Shown here in pieces: positions 4,676 through 11,735 of a stretch of DNA of 11,910 nucleotides. A program made the position numbers and the translations under genes. The stretch spans positions 1 to 11,910 of the forward strand of contig JAJDCT010000142.1 of the NCBI GenBank assembly GCA_029260695.1, in the 5' to 3' direction. The stretch's first letter is position 1; every line of letters begins with the position of its first letter. Under the pieces are notes generated by a model that saw only the letters and a list, made by a program, of their open reading frames with translations, had not been told where the DNA came from and searched no databases. The DNA comes from Phycisphaeraceae bacterium (GTDB lineage Bacteria; Planctomycetota; Phycisphaerae; Phycisphaerales; Phycisphaeraceae).

Positions 4676-5923
4676 TTACTGGATGGGCGCGGGCAGGACC
4701 TCCTCGTAGAGGTGGTCAGACGGGTATGGCATGGGGATAGGAGCGCGGTAGGTGGGCGGATCAACGGTGCGGTTGTGCGTTATTCCCTCGTAATGTTTGA
4801 TCGCCGCACCCTCGGTAGCTCGCTTATTGATGAACCCTTTAATCGCCTGGCGCGGGTCCCATACGGGGCTGCCGCTGGTGGTGATATAAGCGAACGAAGG
4901 CTCGACGCCGACCCGCGCATAGTTCTTGAAGAAGGGCCTGCCGCTATCGAATTGCGGTGTGACGCCGTGATTCGCGACACGGTTGGTGTAACCGACTTTG
5001 CCTCCCAGGGTGACCATGACCAGTTTGTCGTCGAGGTCGTCGGCGTGCTCGTAGGTCGGTTGGATCACGAGCCGACCGGTCTTGTCGATGAAGCCCCAAA
5101 GATCTCCGATACGGACCGCGGCGATCCCGTTGGTAAAGTCCCGGGCTTCATCGAAGCGTGCGTCGATCCGTAGCTTCCAGTTTTTGCCCAGGTAGCCCCA
5201 CTTCTCGCCTCCGCGCACACGGGCCAGGCCGTCATTGAAGTCACCCAACACTGCGATAGAGCCACTTGAATCGGAAAACACGACCTTCCCCCGGCGGTCA
5301 ATGTACGCCACATGCTCCGGCGAACCCTCGGCACTTGGCAGACTGACCACGGCAAAGCCATCGTGGAATGAACGTGCAAGAGTAAACCGTAATGGGATTT
5401 CCACGTCGCCGGCCACGTTGATATAGCCACACAACCCGTCTTTCATCACCGCGGCCAGCCCGTCACGGAACCTCAGAGCCCCGTCCAATCGGATCGGGAC
5501 TAAAAGCTTGCCGGACTTTTCGATGAAGCCGAAGTGCTCGCCGTCGCCAACGATGGCCCGTCCCTCGGCGTAACGATCAGCGAAAGGGTAGACCGGTTTG
5601 TGGACCCAATCACCGTTGCCCTTGACGAATCCGGTCTTGCCGTCAAACACCGCCCGTGCCAAGCCGTCGTAGAAATCGTCTGTCCAGTCGTAGCGTGGGT
5701 AAACGACGAGGTTTCCCCGTTGATTCATGTACCCCCACCAGTTATTGACATTGACCGGGTAGAGGGTATCGGACCGGCCTGGGTTGGTCAGGGTGATCAG
5801 GTCTCTGGGCTCCCAACCGACTTTAGGTTCAATGTCCGGGCCTGGCCCGTGGAGGATGATTTGGGCCACAGCCGAGCCACACATCAGACAGACCAAAATA
5901 AATACGGCCGCGAGATATCTCAT
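4676..5923 (-). CDS. Exported WG-repeat protein (nine repeat units)
   Basis: This 415-residue protein begins with a signal peptide (MRYLAAVFILVCLMCGSAVA, likely cut before Gln21). It then consists mainly of WG-type beta repeats. Their key dipeptide positions are Gly64, 98, 132, 166, Ala206, Gly243, 277, 311 and Ala345, in contexts such as WWGYMNQRGN, KTGFVKGNGD, LCGYINVAGD, KWGYLGKNWK and LWGFIDKTGR. Spacing is 34 residues for six of eight intervals, 40 and 37 for the other two. The C-terminal 65 residues are not repetitive and are Pro-rich (PIPMPYPSD). WG repeats are thought to form protein-binding beta structures, and the function here is unknown. Start: the ATG at 5923 begins a clean signal peptide; a TTG at 5932 would add three residues. 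A consensus TATAAT lies 40 bases upstream. hspQ follows 213 bases downstream with its own control region. Confidence 0.88.
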   Translation of the reverse strand: MRYLAAVFILVCLMCGSAVAQIILHGPGPDIEPKVGWEPRDLITLTNPGRSDTLYPVNVNNWWGYMNQRGNLVVYPRYDWTDDFYDGLARAVFDGKTGFVKGNGDWVHKPVYPFADRYAEGRAIVGDGEHFGFIEKSGKLLVPIRLDGALRFRDGLAAVMKDGLCGYINVAGDVEIPLRFTLARSFHDGFAVVSLPSAEGSPEHVAYIDRRGKVVFSDSSGSIAVLGDFNDGLARVRGGEKWGYLGKNWKLRIDARFDEARDFTNGIAAVRIGDLWGFIDKTGRLVIQPTYEHADDLDDKLVMVTLGGKVGYTNRVANHGVTPQFDSGRPFFKNYARVGVEPSFAYITTSGSPVWDPRQAIKGFINKRATEGAAIKHYEGITHNRTVDPPTYRAPIPMPYPSDHLYEEVLPAPIQ

Positions 5924-5962
5924 TGGGATCAACCCCGATGTAATTATGAAACGATCATGTGT

Positions 5963-5968
5963 ATTATA
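5963..5968 (-). promoter_or_regulatory. Consensus -10 box (TATAAT) of the WG-repeat gene
   Basis: TATAAT on the minus strand predicts initiation near 5956 and a leader of about 33 bases. The best -35 candidate, TTACCG, needs a 19-base spacer and is weak. Confidence 0.45.
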
Positions 5969-6074
5969 GGCTAATCCCCTCTACGTCCGGTAACTCGCCT
6001 TGCTCGTGGACTTACCCATCAAGTTGCAAGGCCCTTCCACCGACAATACTTAGGACATCTTGCACTCTCGATAA

Positions 6075-8744
6075 GTGCCTAAGGTTTTAAATGTACCCAC
6101 ACGCGGTGGGTGGACTGCGTGGACTGGGAGGTTCGGGAATACGCTTGGGGTGAGGACAGGGTCTTTGAACGAACAGCAATCATTCCTTAAGTCCGTCTAC
6201 CACACGGCCTGTAAGCAAGGGGCCGGTTTTGAGCAGCACCTAGAAACGCTGCTGGAGCTGGGCTGCGAGCGCTTTGGCATGGATATCGGTGTCGTGACCA
6301 GGATTGACACTGATTGTTTCCATGTGGTCGCTTCGTACGAACCGGGTGGAGAGGTCTTCAAGCCGGGTAAGAATTTTGATATCCGTGATACCGCGTGTGT
6401 CAAAGTCGTCCAGAGTGACGGCGCTGTCCACATCGATGCCGTCAAAGATGACCTGGCCCCATACTGTAATGTGCCGGTTTCGTTTCAACATTACGTTGGG
6501 ATTGCCGTGCGGATAGACGGCCAGGCCATCGGGACGATCTGCTTTTTCCGTCAAAAAACCCGCGCTTTGTCGCCAGAGCATATCTGTGACGATGAACTTG
6601 GTGTCCTGACGCTGGTCGTCGCGGCGCTCATTGAACGTAAGCTGCACCTGGAGACCGAGCAGCAGATACGCCAGGTCGCCTCGATCGTCGAAACCAGCGA
6701 GGACGCCATCTTCACCGAGACTCTGGATCGTCTGATCACAAGCTGGAACGAATCGGCCCGGGTGCTCTACGGGTACGACGCCGAAGAGGTCATAGGAAAG
6801 CCGGCGGACATGTTGTATCTCAAGGGAGGGGATCAGTTCATCGAGCCCATGATGGGTCAAGTCCAGCGGGGAGAGCGCACCTCCGCAGTCGAGGCGGAGC
6901 ATCAGCGGAAAGATGGGTCGATCGTAAACGTCTCGATGAATTTTTCTCCGATCCGTGACTCGGGTGGGCGGGTCATAGCGGCATCAGTGGTCGCTCGCGA
7001 CATCGATGAGCGTAAGCGGGCGGAGCTGGCACTTGCGCAAAGCGAGGAGCGGTACGCGCTGGCAGCGAAGGGCTCCAACGACGGGCTCTGGGACTGGGAC
7101 CTCCGCACCAACCGGGTCTACTACTCGCCCCGCTGGAAGTCGATCCTGGGGTATGAAGGATTCGATCTTGGACAGACCCCCGAGACCTGGACCGACCTGA
7201 TCGACACGGCCGACGCAACTCAATTCCACGCGGACCTCGCCTTCCACCTCGCGGGACAGACCAAGCAGCTCTACAACGAGCACCGGGTCACCACCAAGAG
7301 CGGCGAGCAGCGGTGGGTGCTCTGTCGGGGCGTGGCTGTGCGTGACACTCAGGGAGAGGCCATCCGCATCGCCGGCTCGTTGACCGATATCACCAAGCAG
7401 AAGAGATCCGAGAAGGCTCTGCTTCAGCAGGCCCAGCACGACAAACTCACGAACCTGCCCAACCGGACACTGTTGACAGAGATAGTCCGCACCGCGTTGG
7501 CGCGATCCAAGCGGTCGGACAGCTATCAGTTCGCCGTCTTGTTTCTGGACTTCGATCGGTTCAAGGTCATCAACGACAGCCTGGGCCACGAGTATGGCGA
7601 TATGCTCCTGATCAATATCGCCCAGCAGTTGCGTGTGCAATTGCGGACGGTCGACACGGCGGCGAGGCTCGGGGGTGACGAATTTGTGGTGCTTCTGGAT
7701 GGGATCGATGGGATAAGCGGCGCGATTGAGGTCGCCAATCGTCTGCTCGACCGGTTCTCCAAGCCTCACAACATCAGGGGCAACGAGGTCATCTCCACGG
7801 CCAGCATCGGGATCGTCACCAGTGACGGGAAGTACCACCGGCCCGACGAGTTGATCCGCGACGCGGACAACGCCATGTACCAGGCCAAGGCCGCGGGCAA
7901 GGCACGGTATGTCGTTTTCGACGAGCAGATGCACGCAAAGGCGCTGCAACGGCTAAACCTCGAAAAAGACATGCGTAAGGCCATCGCGCTTGGGCAGATG
8001 TGGGTCGCGTATCAGCCTATCGTGGACCTGGAAGACGGGACACTCCGGGGGTTCGAGGCGCTGCTGCGATGGAACCACCCGGAGCATGGGCCGATCAGTC
8101 CCGATCAGTTCATCGTCATCGCCGAGGAGACCGGTGAGATCGTCGCCTTGGGTGATTGGGTACTCAAACAGGCCTGCCAGCAGCTCGTCAGCTGGAAGCG
8201 GGAGTACAGTTCTGCCAGTAAACTGTTCATGAACATCAATATTTCCAAACGACAGGTCGCTCAGCCGGACGTCGTCAAGAAACTTGCTCAGACGTTCAAG
8301 GACACGGGGATCGACCCCAATTACGTCAAGCTCGAAATCACCGAAAGCGTCATCATGGACGACCGGAACGGCATCACACCCGTTCTGGATGAGATCCGTT
8401 CGCTTGGTGTCCAACTGGCTATGGACGACTTCGGCACGGGGCATTCATCGCTGAGTTGCCTGCACCGGTTCCCGATCGATGTCCTGAAGATCGACCGCGA
8501 ATTCATCATGAACATGGAGCAGCGGATTGAGTACTCCGCCGTGATCCAGGCGATCATCACGCTGGCACACACGCTGAATATCAGTGTCGTCGCCGAGGGG
8601 CTCGAAACCCCCGAGCAGGTCGCCCAGCTTCAAGCCCTGGAGTGCGACAACGCACAGGGTTATTACTTCGCTAAGCCGATGAACTCGCAGGATGCCGGTG
8701 AATACATCCTCGGCACCCAAGAGCCAAAAAGACTGTCCGCCTGA
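6075..8744 (+). CDS. GAF-PAS-PAS-GGDEF-EAL cyclic-di-GMP signalling protein
   Basis: This 889-residue cytosolic protein probably both makes and degrades cyclic-di-GMP. A GAF domain covers about 45-190 (VVTRIDTDCFHVVASYEPGG, YVGIAVRIDG, AIGTICFF). PAS domain 1 covers about 198-318 (IVETSEDAIFTET...ERKRAE) and PAS domain 2 about 322-447 (WDWDLRTNRVYYSPRWKSIL). The GGDEF domain (about 450-620) has an intact GGDEF at 533-537 and an inhibitory-site RxxD (RTVD, 524-527) five residues before it. The EAL domain (about 630-885) keeps EALLRW (661-666), Asn722, Glu754, DDFGTG (784-789), Lys805 and Glu841, so phosphodiesterase activity is also expected. No membrane segment is seen. The GTG start lacks a Shine-Dalgarno, but TGCACT lies eight bases before it and could support near-leaderless initiation. 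Residues 1-30 do not look conserved, and a TTG at 6165 with an AGGACAGGG upstream is an alternative. Divergent from the WG-repeat gene. Confidence 0.93.
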   Translation: MPKVLNVPTRGGWTAWTGRFGNTLGVRTGSLNEQQSFLKSVYHTACKQGAGFEQHLETLLELGCERFGMDIGVVTRIDTDCFHVVASYEPGGEVFKPGKNFDIRDTACVKVVQSDGAVHIDAVKDDLAPYCNVPVSFQHYVGIAVRIDGQAIGTICFFRQKTRALSPEHICDDELGVLTLVVAALIERKLHLETEQQIRQVASIVETSEDAIFTETLDRLITSWNESARVLYGYDAEEVIGKPADMLYLKGGDQFIEPMMGQVQRGERTSAVEAEHQRKDGSIVNVSMNFSPIRDSGGRVIAASVVARDIDERKRAELALAQSEERYALAAKGSNDGLWDWDLRTNRVYYSPRWKSILGYEGFDLGQTPETWTDLIDTADATQFHADLAFHLAGQTKQLYNEHRVTTKSGEQRWVLCRGVAVRDTQGEAIRIAGSLTDITKQKRSEKALLQQAQHDKLTNLPNRTLLTEIVRTALARSKRSDSYQFAVLFLDFDRFKVINDSLGHEYGDMLLINIAQQLRVQLRTVDTAARLGGDEFVVLLDGIDGISGAIEVANRLLDRFSKPHNIRGNEVISTASIGIVTSDGKYHRPDELIRDADNAMYQAKAAGKARYVVFDEQMHAKALQRLNLEKDMRKAIALGQMWVAYQPIVDLEDGTLRGFEALLRWNHPEHGPISPDQFIVIAEETGEIVALGDWVLKQACQQLVSWKREYSSASKLFMNINISKRQVAQPDVVKKLAQTFKDTGIDPNYVKLEITESVIMDDRNGITPVLDEIRSLGVQLAMDDFGTGHSSLSCLHRFPIDVLKIDREFIMNMEQRIEYSAVIQAIITLAHTLNISVVAEGLETPEQVAQLQALECDNAQGYYFAKPMNSQDAGEYILGTQEPKRLSA

Positions 8745-8795
8745 TACATCTGCACGGCACGCTACAGAGCCTGCCGCCACACCGTCGTTGCGGGC

Positions 8796-9830
8796 CTAAC
8801 CACACGACTCGTCAGTAAATTGCCAGGGAGTCGCAGCGCCGCACTCCGGGCACGCCAGTGCTTCGGGGTTGCCACACAGGTCGTAGCCGCAGGACACACA
8901 CGGGATGCTGCCCGTGTCGTAGACGAACAGACGCCAGGGCTCGCCGAACTGCTCCAGGAAGTAGAGCGTGTAGCAGCGCATGAACACGAGCGCGGGGAGC
9001 AGGATCACCGTCCCGATGTAAGGCAGCGCCGCGATGCAGCAGGTCATGCATGTCGCCAGAACCGCCGCCGTGCCCGCGGCTATAGCCAGCACCATCTTCA
9101 TCAGGTAGAAAAGCGTCAGCAGCCAGAAGTGGCCCTTGAAGACCTCTTGATACCAGAGCCTCCATGCGGGCCCGACGCGCAGGCCGTGGATGTACATGGT
9201 CGGCGCGATAAAGTCGATCAGCAGCATCTCGATAATGGCGGCGTTAACCATAACCAGAGGCAGTACCACGGCCAGGACGATAATCGCCCAGATCGTCGGC
9301 GTGCCGAATGTCTCGTTGGCGATGTCGGGCCAGGCGATCAACCCGGCAACGCCTAGCGTTATCAGCATCACCGCAGTGACCATCAGGAACAAGATCAGGT
9401 TGAAACCGAACAGGCTGTTCCCCGCGTCCCGGTAACGGCGCCAAGGCTCCTTCACCAGACCACGGTTTAACGCCAACCCGTCGATCATCATGAACACACC
9501 CCGGCAGCGTAGCCAAAGCAACAGCGCCCAAATCAGCGTTAACAGCACCACGGCCACCAGCACCAGCCCAGCGATCTGGTACACATGGTTCTGGATCCAA
9601 TCCAACACCGGATTCACACCGGGAGCACCGCCGCCGGTACCACCTCCGGAGCCCCCGCCGGGCCCACCGCCGCCGCCTGTCGGCACACGGCCCCCGCCAC
9701 CGCGGCCCAGGTTTGCCAGGAAGAAACAGAACCCAAGCCCAAACCACTTGCTCAAGCTAAACGGCTTGAACAAGACCTCGACCATCCGTTTCCACGCACG
9801 CTCGATCGGCTCTGTCACAGAGATGGACAT
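8796..9830 (-). CDS. Polytopic membrane protein with glycine-rich loop and C-terminal zinc ribbon
   Basis: This 344-residue protein starts with an amphipathic segment (EPIERAWKRMVEVLFKPFSLSKWFGLGFCFFLANLG). A 28-residue loop at 43-70 is almost entirely Gly with a few Pro/Ser/Thr. About five membrane segments follow, near 84-107, 143-166, 179-203, 235-258 and 264-286. The tail carries CVSCGYDLCGN (311-321) and CPECG (327-331), a four-Cys rubredoxin-like zinc ribbon of a type common at the ends of planctomycete proteins. The order resembles a family of uncharacterised membrane proteins with an Arg/Trp-Phe-rich start and poly-Gly loop (possibly the DUF7544 group), but I cannot confirm this. Function is unknown. 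TACACT ends six bases before the ATG, with no Shine-Dalgarno, so the mRNA is predicted to be leaderless. It lies 38 bases downstream of the SprA-like gene and converges with the GGDEF-EAL gene. Confidence 0.82.
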   Translation of the reverse strand: MSISVTEPIERAWKRMVEVLFKPFSLSKWFGLGFCFFLANLGRGGGGRVPTGGGGGPGGGSGGGTGGGAPGVNPVLDWIQNHVYQIAGLVLVAVVLLTLIWALLLWLRCRGVFMMIDGLALNRGLVKEPWRRYRDAGNSLFGFNLILFLMVTAVMLITLGVAGLIAWPDIANETFGTPTIWAIIVLAVVLPLVMVNAAIIEMLLIDFIAPTMYIHGLRVGPAWRLWYQEVFKGHFWLLTLFYLMKMVLAIAAGTAAVLATCMTCCIAALPYIGTVILLPALVFMRCYTLYFLEQFGEPWRLFVYDTGSIPCVSCGYDLCGNPEALACPECGAATPWQFTDESCG

Positions 9831-9836
9831 GCCCGG

Positions 9837-9842
9837 AGTGTA
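9837..9842 (-). promoter_or_regulatory. -10 box TACACT placed for leaderless transcription of the membrane-protein gene
   Basis: TACACT on the minus strand is separated by exactly six bases (CCGGGC) from the ATG at 9830, which places the expected first transcribed base on the A of the start codon. No -35 element is visible at 15-18 bases. Confidence 0.5.
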
Positions 9843-9868
9843 TCGCCACGCGCCTTGGGACGCATCCC

Positions 9869-10642
9869 CTAGGCAATCAAATCCACCCGTAAATCCTGGC
9901 CTTCGGAGATACCCGGGGTGTCGGGGGCGTCGGGGGCTGAACTCACCTCGTTATCGCGATCATCGATAGAGGTGTGCTCTTCCTCACCGCTTTGCCGTAA
10001 CTCGACTCGTGCTTTCTGCTGGGCCTGTGTCGCCTGGGCGGCGACCTTGCGGTCCTGATCGGAGGGGTTGCTTGGCGCCAGCGCTGCGCGGCGGACGACC
10101 TGCATTTTTTGGATCGTGGCTTGTGGGTCACCGGGCACCGCGGAGGTGTCGATGTTCACATGCCCCCCCACCGCGTACCGTTTGCCGTCCGGGCCCTGCT
10201 GATACTCAAAGACCGGCCCGCCCTGGGCGTACTGGCCCGCGGCGTTCTTGTGCGCCTGCTCGTGGGTACGGGTCTCACGGTCGCGGTCTTTGAGCTCCTG
10301 TACCTGCTTCTGCTCGTCTTTCGTCAGCGCTTCACCATCGGCCTTACGCTCGGCACCGGCGGCACGGCCCTGCGTTTCTTCATCCGGTTGGGCAGCATCC
10401 CTGTGATCCGTATCACCTTGCTTGCCGGACTTATCCTGTGAAGCCTCGTGTGGCTTGTTCGCGGCGGCCAGAGCGGCCGGTGAGATGTCCGCCACATCGG
10501 CGTCCCTGTCGTGTGCGTGCCCGCCCTGAGCCCTCACCTGTGGCGAGCCGGCGTGGTCGGTCGACACCGTGCCGCCGGCAGCCGGGGCTGGGCGACCTTC
10601 GGGGGATGGCGATCTCGTAGATTCAAAACCGGAAACTTGCAT
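9869..10642 (-). CDS. SprA-like putative metalloprotease (CJM1_0395-type family)
   Basis: The conserved part of this 257-residue protein is about residues 105-210. It comprises [20 protein letters not shown], the HEQAH motif (His127-Glu128-x-x-His131), [20 protein letters not shown] (141-160), [16 protein letters not shown] (162-177) and [18 protein letters not shown] (181-198). I recognise this as the SprA-related family annotated as putative metalloproteases. HEQAH is an HExxH zinc motif, which supports the label, though activity is unproven. The first 100 residues are a low-complexity Gly/Ala/Asp/Lys-rich tail with many charged residues, and the last 45 are acidic; both look disordered. 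No signal peptide. The ATG at 10642 has no Shine-Dalgarno. TATACA lies five bases before it, a weaker version of the leaderless arrangement seen nearby. It is divergent from the nucleoside hydrolase gene. Confidence 0.85.
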   Translation of the reverse strand: MQVSGFESTRSPSPEGRPAPAAGGTVSTDHAGSPQVRAQGGHAHDRDADVADISPAALAAANKPHEASQDKSGKQGDTDHRDAAQPDEETQGRAAGAERKADGEALTKDEQKQVQELKDRDRETRTHEQAHKNAAGQYAQGGPVFEYQQGPDGKRYAVGGHVNIDTSAVPGDPQATIQKMQVVRRAALAPSNPSDQDRKVAAQATQAQQKARVELRQSGEEEHTSIDDRDNEVSSAPDAPDTPGISEGQDLRVDLIA

Positions 10643-10691
10643 ACAAATGTATAGATCGGCCTGAATCCGCGATGCGTTGAGCGGCCCGGTT

Positions 10692-10705
10692 ATCGGAACA
10701 CCGAT
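10692..10705. repeat. Small inverted repeat upstream of the nucleoside hydrolase
   Basis: ATCGG-AACA-CCGAT, 5-bp perfect arms, lies between about -18 and -31 relative to the predicted start. It occupies the spacer and -35 area of the TACACT promoter, so it could be an operator. Five-base arms can arise by chance. Confidence 0.3.
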
Positions 10706-10709
10706 TCGC

Positions 10710-10715
10710 TACACT
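10710..10715 (+). promoter_or_regulatory. -10 box TACACT placed for leaderless transcription of the nucleoside hydrolase gene
   Basis: TACACT is followed by exactly six bases (GCGTGC) and the ATG at 10722. It falls inside a longer in-frame open frame starting at 10677, which supports 10722 as the true start. No -35 consensus is seen. Confidence 0.5.
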
Positions 10716-10721
10716 GCGTGC

Positions 10722-11684
10722 ATGTCACGCACCTTCTGGATCGATACCGACACCGCTTCCGACGACGCGGTCGCATTGGTCATGGCGTTACGCACGCCAG
10801 GCATTGACGTTGCCGGCATCTCCATAGTCAGCGGGAACATGCCGCTTGAACAAGGCACGCGTAACGCCCTGTATACCGCCGAACTCTGCGGCAGCGACGT
10901 GCCGATCTACTGCGGTGAAGCCAGGCCCCTGTTACGAAAGCCCGCACACGCCCAGTGGTTCCACGGTGAAGACGGGATGGGCAACCAGAATTACCCGCCG
11001 CCGAAACGTGCCGCCGAATCTATCCATGGCGTCGAAGCATTCCTGCAAGCGACTCACGACCATCCAGGGATGACATTGGTCACACTCGGGCCGTTGACCA
11101 ACATCGCCAAGGCTCTGGAGCGTGACCCCTCGCTGGTTGATCGGGTGGGCCGGTGTGTGGTCATGGGCGGCAACCCCTGCTGCGAAGGCAATGTCACGCC
11201 GGCTGCCGAGTATAACATCTGGTGCGACCCCGAGGCCGCGAAGATCGTCTTCGGATCGGGGCTAAAGACTGAGATGGTGGGATGGCAACTAAGTGTCGGC
11301 AATGCGAACCTGTCAGAAAACGACATCGCCCACGTCCGCGGACTGGACACACCGCTGGCACACTTCGCCATCGACTGCAACGCACACGTCATGGTCGCCA
11401 ACAAGACGCAGACCGGGGATGTGGGTATCAGCCTGCCGGACCCGACGGCGATGGCGGTGGCTCTTGACCCAAGTGTCGCCGTGAAGACCAGCGACCACCG
11501 GGTACAGATCGCCTGTGCCGACGAGCTGACCCGTGGGATGACCGTTATCGATCGTTTGAATGTTGCCGACGATGATCGCAATGCAGATACCTGGCGGGGT
11601 GTCCGCAACTCGCCGCCCTGCCGGGTTATCTGGGCATTGGATGTCCCCAGGTGGAAGCAATTGCTCTACGACGCGCTGGCGTGA
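10722..11684 (+). CDS. Inosine/uridine-preferring nucleoside hydrolase family protein
   Basis: This 320-residue cytosolic enzyme of the IUNH family is expected to cleave the N-glycosidic bond of ribonucleosides to give base and ribose. The Ca2+-binding signature is IDTDTASDDA (7-16; Asp8, Asp10, Asp14, Asp15). Other family blocks are SGNMPLEQGTRNAL (37-50), WFHGEDGMGN (79-88), TLGPLTNIA (121-129), MGG (148-150), EGNVTPAAEYNIWCDPEAA (155-173) with Asn165, and LPDPTAMAV (238-246) with Asp240. The last block usually reads HDP in group I enzymes; here Pro replaces that His, so leaving-group activation or substrate choice may differ. The start at 10722 places the DTD motif near the N-terminus as is usual. 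An in-frame upstream start at 10677 would add 15 unconserved residues. The ArfB-like gene follows 51 bases later with its own promoter-like boxes. Confidence 0.9.
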   Translation: MSRTFWIDTDTASDDAVALVMALRTPGIDVAGISIVSGNMPLEQGTRNALYTAELCGSDVPIYCGEARPLLRKPAHAQWFHGEDGMGNQNYPPPKRAAESIHGVEAFLQATHDHPGMTLVTLGPLTNIAKALERDPSLVDRVGRCVVMGGNPCCEGNVTPAAEYNIWCDPEAAKIVFGSGLKTEMVGWQLSVGNANLSENDIAHVRGLDTPLAHFAIDCNAHVMVANKTQTGDVGISLPDPTAMAVALDPSVAVKTSDHRVQIACADELTRGMTVIDRLNVADDDRNADTWRGVRNSPPCRVIWALDVPRWKQLLYDALA

Positions 11685-11700
11685 TCGGCTGGAAGACCAC

Positions 11701-11729
11701 TCGACACACGGGCCTATCCGTCCGACAAT
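11701..11729 (+). promoter_or_regulatory. Promoter of the ArfB-like gene, placed for leaderless transcription
   Basis: TCGACA (11701-11706, five of six matches to TTGACA), a 17-base spacer, GACAAT (11724-11729), then six bases to the ATG at 11736. The six-base gap is the same as for the two TACACT genes nearby. Confidence 0.5.
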
Positions 11730-11735
11730 CCCATC

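Noticed and set aside
4673..5173. 166-residue plus-strand frame opposite the WG-repeat gene
   Set aside because: It is the antisense of a strongly periodic exported protein and has no recognisable family.
6984..7949. 321-residue minus-strand frame opposite the GGDEF-EAL gene
   Set aside because: It is long only because the opposite coding strand is GC-rich; the sense strand carries clear PAS and GGDEF motifs.
8745..8795. Possible terminator between the convergent GGDEF-EAL and membrane-protein genes
   Set aside because: The best stem (GCCTGC with GCGGGC, including a G-T pair) is short, has a long loop and no U-tract in either direction.
10109..10441. 110-residue plus-strand frame with hydrophobic stretches, opposite the SprA-like gene
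   Set aside because: Its apparent membrane segments are the complement of the charged Lys/Glu/Gln-rich HEQAH region on the minus strand, a common artefact.
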